Shown here piece by piece: positions 1-6,170 of a stretch of 6,170 nt of DNA. Position numbers and translations under genes: made by a program. The DNA is taken from the NCBI GenBank assembly GCA_001871815.1, contig MNVP01000001.1, forward strand, positions 1-6,170, given 5' to 3'. The DNA comes from Candidatus Omnitrophica bacterium CG1_02_40_15 (GTDB lineage Bacteria; Omnitrophota; Gorgyraeia; Gorgyraeales; Gorgyraeaceae). Every line of letters begins with the position of its first letter. Position 1 is the first letter of the stretch. The notes beneath the pieces are model-generated. The model ran no database searches. It was not told the DNA's origin and worked only from the letters and a program-made list of their open reading frames with translations.

Positions 1-747
1 TGTCGCAATCGTATCTCCAAGGCCATATTCATATGGCATGCCGAATATCCTGCGCCATAATAGATATCTAAGAGTGTAGGGCGCTTCTTTGCCTAGACTA
101 AGTATATCTTCTCCTGGTTTAAGTCCTTCCAACTCTATTCTTCTTATATTTATTTCACCTGTAGCATTATCCACATCTATAAATGTAGGGTCATTTATCA
201 GGCGGACACGGATTCTGACTAACAAATCTTTTACAAAACCTTCAGCTAACTCCGTTATTTTCTTTGTCTTACCCTGGAACTCAGGAGAAGCCTCTAAACT
301 AGCTATTCCTAAATCAGCTACATATTTATCAAGCTTTCCTTTAAAAGCCTTTTCTATGGCTTTCTCTATAATGAAATTATATAGATAACTATAAATAGTT
401 TTTGTATCAGTATCAGAAACTTTCTCCCTTAATACAGGATCGTTATCTATTTCTTGCTCAATTTCTGTGATAATTCCATCGAATTTTTCTTTATCAAGCA
501 ATCCTAAATCAAACAAACGGTTCAATATAGTCGCTATAGGCAGATCTGTTTCATTCGGTAACTCTTCCTCAATCGCCTGCTTTAATTCTTCTATATTATT
601 TGTTGATTTAAATCTTCCCAGAACAGCTATCTCCTGCGAAGGAGCTTCTAATGGTTTATTGTCGTCTGTCAGAGCTGGAGTAATCTGGTCTCTTCCTGTT
701 GCCTTGCTTTTTTTAGCGCGCCTTTTCAAAATAACATTATGTATCTT
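1..747 (-). other. Predicted cytoplasmic tail, continuing past the left edge (residues 1808-2056)
   Basis: A basic stretch (KRRAKKSKATGR, 1815-1826) is followed by a polar linker. A largely helical, acidic region comes next, with IEELKQAIEEELPNETDLP near 1859-1877 and GIITEIEQEIDNDPVLREK at 1898-1916. A strand-rich piece follows (LLVRIRVRLINDPTFIDVDN, 1982-2001), and then an aromatic/basic segment YLLWRRIFGMPYEYGLGD near residues 2035-2052. The last segment could begin another domain or lead to more membrane segments, but too little is visible. I recognise no family. Confidence 0.45.
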
Positions 748-3700
748 GGCTGTTGCAAATAGGTATAACGCCGCTATGACAGGAACTATCAAATACCATT
801 TATATGTGCCAGAAACCTTTTCTATCAGGGTTTCTCCGGGTACCTGCTCTTGCGCAGGCTGTTGGCCTTCAGCTTCTTTCAGGAGACTATCAAAAATCAT
901 TTCTAAATTCGTACCTTGCTTATCCTGAACTCCGGTTTGCAGTTTGATGCCCATTTTTTCAAGGGTAATAAGCGGCCAGTTAAGCACTGAATTCATGATT
1001 TTATTAGTATGGAATTTCCATTGAGCATCTGTTACGCCTTCAGGCCTGCCGATCTCATCGCTTTTTATTTCTTTCTGCGCCATGCCGGCCCATTTTTTCA
1101 TGACAAGTTGGCCATTATAATATAATCTACCTTCACGGCTCTGGTCTATCGACCCTTCAAAATAATCTGTCAGCACAAAAGTAAATAAACCTTTTTGTAT
1201 AGTCCTATGGGTTTGATATGCTCTCCAGTTTGCTCTGTTATTCAGGACTTCCTCTGGATTATTTGAAATCTCATCTTTATGAGTAGCTATTATATGGCCC
1301 AGATCATCAAAAACATCTATCCTCCATTCAGGTTCATTGCCTAGCAGCCTGCTTGAAATCTGTAGTTTTGCCCTTCCGTCCATACCAAACACTAATATCT
1401 TAAGAGCCTGATTATCAGCCCTGTAATCTTTCGTGTCATAGACAGCATTGCCATTGACGATCCTCATATTATCAACGCGGGCTTCCCAGCTGCCTTTTGC
1501 TAAGCCTTCCGGAGCATATTTATTTTTATCTATGCCCTTCTCTTTATCGTATTCAAATGTATAGCTTCCAGATCCAACCCTGAATATATCAAACTCTGAG
1601 AAGGTTATCCATTTCGGATTCAAGGCATGCAGTCCTTCATTGTCTTCGCTTATAGAATCATAGCCTGTTAACATCACTATTTGGTTTCCTTTAATATCGA
1701 CAATATAACCCACGATTGAAGTTGTATTCTCTAACTTAAATAGCTCTTCTAGACGTTCTACAGTCTGGTATTCTTCGAATTTAAATTTGCCGTCCGGTAT
1801 TTCTGCTCTAATATAACCCACATCACCATTAGGATACAAATAAGTAGAGTTAGATATGGTATCTATGTATCCATTTATAACTCTCACTGTTTTATCCGCT
1901 ATGCCATATTTCCCGTATTTATTTCCGTAAATGAATATATCTCTTACGCCGTTTCCAAAGTCTATCTCTAAAAGCCTGCCGTGTTGTTTGATTTCAGTAG
2001 TAAACTTGACGCTTAAATTGCCGGAATTATCAACTGTATAATTCGCTATCTCATAAGATGCCTCTTCTGTATCTTTATTATAAGTTTTTAAATGAGATTC
2101 GCTAATCAGTAATCTTCTAGCTTTCAAATCATCTATTTCTTTCTGGCCCAAATTGTCCATAGCAGTATAGTTATCAAGCATGGACATGGTTTCATCATTC
2201 CATTTAAGCGTATAGCCATTTATAGCCATTTCATCTGAACCGGAATAATAGAACAGCGTTACAGATTCTGCCGCGAAGCTGCCTTTCTCATTAAGCCTGC
2301 CATTATATAAAATCTGTATCCTGTCATAAGAATCCTTGACTTCCTGCCAGATTGTACGCTTGATATCGTCTTTTATAGTAGTCCTGCCATCAGGTTCTAC
2401 CCATGCCTGACCGATGGATTCAGTTACCCTATTATCCTGGTGCAGATACATCTGCCTTACGGCCTGATTATTAGCAAAGCCTATTGTGTTAAATCCGTAT
2501 CTATCTATAGTGGCTAGTTCAAAGTTATTCAGCCTGAAAGAAATCCAAGAGCTAGGCTTTCTTTCCTGATAGTTAGAATCCAGTATATATATCTTTTTCC
2601 TGGTAGACTGGGTAAAGTCCTTCCACCATCTATCGTAGCTATCCTGATCCTTAAATAATTTATTTTCACTACTAATACCTTTACGTAATGCCGCATCCAT
2701 AGATTCCAATTCACCAGCGCTGAGAGCCGGTAAGTCTACTGTGACGCTAACATCATTACCTTGCTTTCTAGCTATTTCAGCTCCGTCAGTTATAAGACTG
2801 ATATAAGAAGCCTCAAGCTTAAGTCCAGGATATGTGAAAAATGCCTGGCGAAACGCCTTTGCGTTCCTGTAATTAGCCATAAAATTCTCTAATTCCCTGC
2901 TTGATAAACTCTGCCTTAAGCGGGATGTGTCAAGGACGCCTGTTTTGTTTATCTCATTAGATATGCCTAATCTCCCGTTTTCAATCGTGGCTATAACCTC
3001 AGGCCCGTAGAAGAAAGCTGAGTATCTTCTTACAACAACGCCGTCCTCTCCGTATTCCTCCATATTGATCATCTTAGATAACGGATTTTCGTACATATCC
3101 ATTTCTCTAGACATAAGTTTAGCCCTCCACCTACTATATTCATCGGCATTATTGAAGACCTTACCCTGGCCTATCAATTCACTTCTATGGGAATCAAAGT
3201 AATTGACAATCCTATCCCTTTCCTGTACAAAGTTATCTGCCACACTTGCTATGACAAGTTTCTGTCCAAGTCTCTTATTTACCATGTCATAAACATAGAC
3301 TTCCCTGCTTAATTCTTTTTTACCGTCTCTATTTATCACCGTGAAGACCATGCCGTATTTAGGATCTTTCTTGATATTTGCGAGTTCTACTTTTACAGGA
3401 TAATCTCTACCTATATATATAATTCTATTTTGCGCGTCAAATCCTAAAGCAGCGCCTCTCAGGTATCTAAACAAACCTGCACGAGCCTGCCATTCTTCAT
3501 CTGACAACAGGCTTCTTATCTGAGGATTAAGCTCTTCCAATTTAATCTCTTCGCTGCGCGGTTCCATCCCAGGTGTTAATGGCATGTGAGTTTTTGCAAT
3601 AATCTTCAGTGGTTCAAAACCAGCGTTTATCAAACCTGCGTAACTAGTAGCAGCGACAGATATAGTCTGTTCTCCAGCCGGAGTCTTTTCAGTATCCACA

Positions 3701-6170
3701 TCTATCTTTTGAGCAGAAGGAAGTGTTGAATAAGGTAACCCTGCCTTGCCATCTATCTGTACAAAAAGTTTATTGAGTTCATTTTGGTAGAACCTGGCTT
3801 TTGTTTCATCGCCTACTGCGCGGTAGGCATTTACTAATTGTGCTAAGCCTTCTACCCAGATCATGCTAGGTTTACCAGTCGCATCTCTCATGCCTTTATT
3901 AGTAAAATCAAGGCCTTTTACTTTCTGGCCATTATAGTCAACTTCTACTATGCAATTCTGTGTCTCTAGGAATCTTATAATCTTTACCGGGTCTAACCCT
4001 AAATCTTTTGCTACAACAGCTGCCCATGTGCCTGCAGCATCTGTAGCCACTGACCAGTCAGTTCTGCCATTAGCAAATACTCCCCTTATAAGCCTGCCTT
4101 CGCTAGGCATATATGCGCCCTGGGTGTTAGAATCTATTGCAGTGGTGGTTAGCCATTTCTTTATCTTACCAGCTGCCTGATCATACATATCACTGCCTTC
4201 TATTTTATCTCCCATATATTTAAGGAAAACATACGTATCTATGACCTGCTCTGTGGAAACAGCATTATTTCCAGGCGCTAATTGTATGGCGCCGGTTTCT
4301 GTCTGTATATCTACTATAGCATTAGCCAATGATTTCATAGTTTCAATATATCTTGTATCATTATAGGTTTCGGTATAATGCGCCATTGCTATACCTATCC
4401 AGAGTGATGGACCTACGTATGTGTCCCATTCCGAGATTTCTCCTGTATTGGCATTATAAGCTGTATAGAATACGCCTTGAGACTTAGCAGCTTTATCCTT
4501 AAAGAAATCCAATATCTTCCTTGCTGACCCCTGGTCGCTTTGCTTAATAGATAATAAGCTCGCCAATGCCTGGTCATAAGTAAATGCCCAGTCTTTTATC
4601 TTCTGATCTTCCTGGCCTTTCGCGAAATCATAGCTTACGATAAGTCCTGTGGAAGAATTAATCCTGGAAGATATAAACTTACGATAGTCTATATTTTGCT
4701 CTTGAGAAACAGCAGATGACGCAGAAACTTCTTCTTCAGCATACGGCTCTATCTCAAGTTCGCTCAAATCTACGTTTAATGAAGCGAACTGAACCGGTTC
4801 TCCTTTAAATCTTCCATTCAAATAGCTTAAAATAGCCGTGTCGTCCTCACTTTTAATATAGCCTACCCTGGTCCTCTCTTCAGGCGAAGTTCTTATATAA
4901 CCGGCCTCTATTTCTTCGTCCTTAGTCTTTACTTCGCCACCTATACCAAACAATGCTTTCTTACTTTCTTCAATCAATCTCGGTGGCTTTTCTTGATATA
5001 TTCTGAATAAAGAATAATTTGCCCTAGCGCTGTTTTTATCATACCTGATTTTTCTTTCATCGCTTCCATCATAGTCCATGCGCTTAGTATAACTTTCGTA
5101 TTGCCAATTATTCTTAGGATTCTGGTTAAGGCCATAGTTATGCATTATCATATAGCCATCTTTATCCAAGGCCTGTATGTTATTTTCTACCTCTATATAT
5201 CCGAAACCGACAAGTTCATCATTTAAGAAACGGTGATAGCTTCTTTCTATATTTGTGTTTTCTATATAATTATGAGCAGTAACAAATCTTCCTCTTCTTT
5301 CAACAAAAGTACTTGGGAATTCGGTTCCATTGTATAACGCCTCTAATGCCTGATTAAGCATCGCAGGATCAGATCCTTTATATGCAAAATATTTCCTATT
5401 TTCTTCCACATCCAAAACCTTTCTTATTCTGCCTATTTCTTTTACGTGTTCATAGTATTCATGCCTGGTCCCTGGAATAATAGGCTTTACGCTATTTTCT
5501 CCGTACTCTTGTCCGGTATATGTTACTTCATATTCATATGTAGCTATTTCATTTCCGTTTATAGTAACCTTTACCAGAGCTCCATCATTGAGTATCCTGC
5601 CTCTTTCGAAATAAACCGCATCCCCTTCCCATCTTAAACGCGTGAATCCCATAGGGCTGTAATTTACCCTGACAGCCCTATTATTCGCAAGATCATAGAA
5701 TGCCCAATGGAACGTGTCAGGATGCGTCATGACTATCCTGGATTTAAATTTAGCCAGGTTTTCCGGGGTAGCGCCTTGTTCATTAATAGCCTCGTACGCC
5801 TCCATCACGCCTTTATCAATGCCTTCTTCGACAAATGAACCGTTTATGAAAAGTTTATACAGTTCGAACACTGCTCTATAATCATAGTTAGGCGCCTTAT
5901 TTATCTCTGACAACAATGTCTTATAATACTCTGCTGCAAATAGCGGCGCGTATTGAGAACGTAAAAGTTTATCGATCTCCACGCCCATAGGAGTCCCGCC
6001 TGACAAGAATTTAACCAAATTATTTATTTCTTCCATATCTTTCGCGCTCAAGCCGCCCCTTGCGAGCTCTATAACAAGATCCTTTGCTTTTTCCAGGTCA
6101 GCTCTTATAGAAGTATTTATAGATTCCCTTACTTCAGCTGAAGGTTTATTAGGATAGAGCTGTTCGAATA
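1..6170 (-). CDS. Giant envelope-anchored protein with a six-hairpin glycosidase-like domain (internal fragment, both ends outside the window)
   Basis: The minus-strand frame whose first full codon is 6168-6166 stays open to position 1, giving 2,056 sense codons. The translation has ordinary protein composition throughout, with alternating helical and beta-rich regions, so this is one real gene and not a chance frame. No start can be chosen: the frame is already open at the right edge, and internal ATG codons have no claim to be the start. Residues 487-856 resemble (alpha/alpha)6 six-hairpin glycosidases. Beta-rich regions with short repeated motifs flank that domain, and one transmembrane helix lies near residues 1791-1807, followed by basic residues. 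Only one cysteine (residue 739) is present. I infer a very large exported, membrane-anchored protein that binds or processes a glycan, but substrate and pathway are unknown. I do not recognise a named gene. A similar architecture would be expected among giant proteins of uncultured bacteria such as Omnitrophota. The reading frame is very sure, the function is not. Confidence 0.93.
748..798 (-). other. Single transmembrane helix (residues 1791-1807)
   Basis: The segment WYLIVPVIAALYLFATA is a continuous hydrophobic run bounded by aromatic residues at its N-terminal side. Lys-Ile-His, then KRRAKKSK at residues 1815-1822, follows closely on the other side. By the positive-inside rule the N-terminal bulk would be extracytoplasmic and the C-terminal tail cytoplasmic. 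No other hydrophobic run of this length is seen in the 2,056 residues. Further membrane segments may lie beyond the left edge. Confidence 0.75.
799..1020 (-). other. Helical segment and Gln/Pro-rich juxtamembrane linker (residues 1717-1790)
   Basis: WKFHTNKIMNSVLNWPLITL opens a helical stretch. A hydrophilic spacer with EAEGQQPAQEQVPGET (1765-1780) follows, ending at the membrane helix. A Gln/Pro/Glu-rich spacer at this place is typical of a flexible stalk that lifts an extracytoplasmic body off the membrane. No motif for sortase or protease cleavage is evident. Confidence 0.5.
1021..2520 (-). other. Second beta-rich region (residues 1217-1716)
   Basis: About 500 residues are dominated by predicted beta-strands, with many Tyr, Asn, Gly and Asp in turns. 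Motifs shared with the region before the toroid are YNGRL (1288-1292), GRLLEIDFGNG (1397-1407), YYNGQL (1683-1688) and Gly-Tyr-Ile at 1433-1435, 1451-1453 and 1487-1489. A Trp-Ile-Ser/Thr-Phe element occurs twice, at 1228-1231 (position about 2535) and 1520-1523. The part around residues 1590-1635 (LKILVFGMDGRAKLQISS, then EWRIDVFDDLGHIIATH) looks like strands of a beta-sandwich. A carbohydrate-binding or adhesive role is plausible given the toroid but is inference. The first codons of this region lie just right of the stated end, so the boundary is approximate. Confidence 0.42.
2521..3600 (-). other. Mixed alpha/beta region after the toroid (residues 857-1216)
   Basis: This region starts with a helical segment (residues 877-906, including SDEEWQARAGLFRYLRGAAL) that may cap the toroid. 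Short strands and turns follow (IYIGRDYPVKVELANIKKD, 916-934), then a charged helical stretch with DEYSRWRAKLMSREMDMYEN around 1009-1028. An ENGRL motif lies at 1063-1067. A second helical part with two adjacent tryptophans (DRWWKDF, 1199-1205) ends the region. I recognise no domain. The mixture of strand and helix suggests more than one small module, possibly spacers between the toroid and the next beta-rich region. Confidence 0.4.
3601..4710 (-). other. Six-hairpin glycosidase-like (alpha/alpha)6 toroid domain (residues 487-856)
   Basis: About 370 helical residues carry a series of motifs in the order typical of bacterial six-hairpin glycosidase superfamily proteins. They are SSRINSSTGLI near the start, WAFTYDQALA (527-536), EWDTYVGPSLWIGIAMA (580-596), STEQVIDTY (638-646), TDWSVATDAAGTW (703-715), IWVEGLAQLVNAY (770-782) and SVAATSYAGLINAG (837-850). 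Each motif sits at a helix start facing a presumed central pocket, the usual place for substrate-binding aromatics and catalytic acids. Candidate acids are D532, E580, D582, E640, D644, D704, D710 and E773. The specific glycoside hydrolase family and the substrate cannot be assigned by eye, and a non-catalytic glycan-binding or lyase-like role is possible. The domain is a single copy in this window and is full length for the fold. Confidence 0.72.
4756..5700 (-). other. Beta-rich region with short recurring motifs, N-terminal to the toroid (residues 157-471)
   Basis: Alternating polar and hydrophobic residues, many Tyr, and Gly-Asn or Asp-Gly turns point to beta-strands. Recurring short motifs include ERGR (188-191), LYNG (278-281), RRGRF (291-295) and YLNGRF (449-454), and a Gly-Tyr-Ile triplet at 323-325, 423-425 and 436-438. 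The pattern recalls degenerate YD/RHS-like strands or a beta-sandwich glycan-binding fold, but no family signature is complete. Similar motifs recur far downstream at residues 1217-1716, so the two beta regions may be related. A Glu- and Ser/Ala-rich stretch (EEEVSASSAVSQEQ, 473-486) follows as a probable flexible linker into the toroid. Confidence 0.45.
5701..6168 (-). other. N-terminal visible part: helical region (residues 1-156)
   Basis: This part is rich in Ala, Glu, Lys and Leu with regular hydrophobic spacing, as in ESINTSIRADLEKAKDLVIE near residues 15-34 and FAAEYYKTLLSEINKAPNYD at 77-96. It reads as a bundle of amphipathic helices. There is no signal peptide or membrane segment, as expected for an internal piece whose N-terminus lies beyond the right edge. 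I recognise no family. It could be the end of another domain that begins outside the window. Confidence 0.5.

Noticed and set aside
89..388. Plus-strand open frame of 99 codons
   Set aside because: It is antisense to the tail of the giant gene, with Ser/Ile/Phe-rich shadow composition and no motif.
467..928. Plus-strand open frame of 153 codons
   Set aside because: It is fully antisense to the giant gene, rich in Ser, Ile and Phe as antisense frames of such genes usually are, and has no recognisable domain or independent gene context.
2529..2714. Minus-strand open frame of 61 codons in another phase
   Set aside because: It overlaps the giant gene in a different phase of the same strand. It is short, and its sequence resembles no protein family.
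3950..4180. Plus-strand open frame of 76 codons
   Set aside because: It is antisense to the best-supported domain of the window, the six-hairpin toroid, so it is a shadow.
3601..4710. Assignment of the toroid to a GH94 or cyclic beta-1,2-glucan synthase-type enzyme
   Set aside because: The fold class fits, but I see no family-specific GH94 signature and no adjoining glycosyltransferase domain in the window.
5446..5637. Plus-strand open frame of 63 codons with a hydrophobic stretch resembling a small membrane protein
   Set aside because: The hydrophobicity comes from reading Tyr/Glu-rich beta-strand codons of the giant gene in antisense. It lies wholly within that gene.
1..6170. DNA-level tandem repeats, CRISPR array, tRNA genes, promoters or terminators
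   Set aside because: Short recurring words such as aagcctgcc trace to repeated protein motifs. I found no regular repeat-spacer pattern, cloverleaf or intergenic space where such sites could lie.

Overview
The window lies entirely inside one giant protein-coding gene on the minus strand. Reading the reverse complement from position 6168 down to position 1 gives 2,056 consecutive sense codons with no stop. Neither the start nor the stop codon is in the window, so the complete protein is longer than 2,056 residues (well over 200 kDa). There are no intergenic gaps, RNA genes, mobile elements, CRISPR arrays or recognisable regulatory sites. The short plus-strand open frames are antisense shadows of this gene.

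Residue numbers here count from the first full codon in the window (residue 1 = positions 6168-6166). From N to C the visible protein has seven parts. (1) Residues 1-156 are helical. (2) Residues 157-471 are beta-rich with short recurring GYI and NGR-type motifs. (3) A short Glu/Ser-rich linker is followed by residues 487-856, which look like an (alpha/alpha)6 toroid of the six-hairpin glycosidase superfamily; this is the only confident fold-level assignment. (4) Residues 857-1216 are mixed alpha/beta. (5) Residues 1217-1716 form a second beta-rich stretch using the same short motifs. (6) A helical segment and a Gln/Pro-rich linker lead to one transmembrane helix at about residues 1791-1807. 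(7) A strongly basic stretch follows the helix, then a helical tail that runs out of the window. The positive-inside rule puts everything before the helix outside the cytoplasm and the tail inside. The near absence of cysteine (one in 2,056 residues) fits an exported protein.

The likely picture is a giant cell-envelope protein, carbohydrate-binding or carbohydrate-processing, anchored by a helix late in the protein. Its substrate and role cannot be read from the sequence. Sampled lines give roughly 40% G+C, with heavy use of ATA for isoleucine and AGA/AGG for arginine. Giant envelope proteins are known from uncultured bacteria such as Omnitrophota. That lineage is a suggestion from overall style and is not shown by any marker here.
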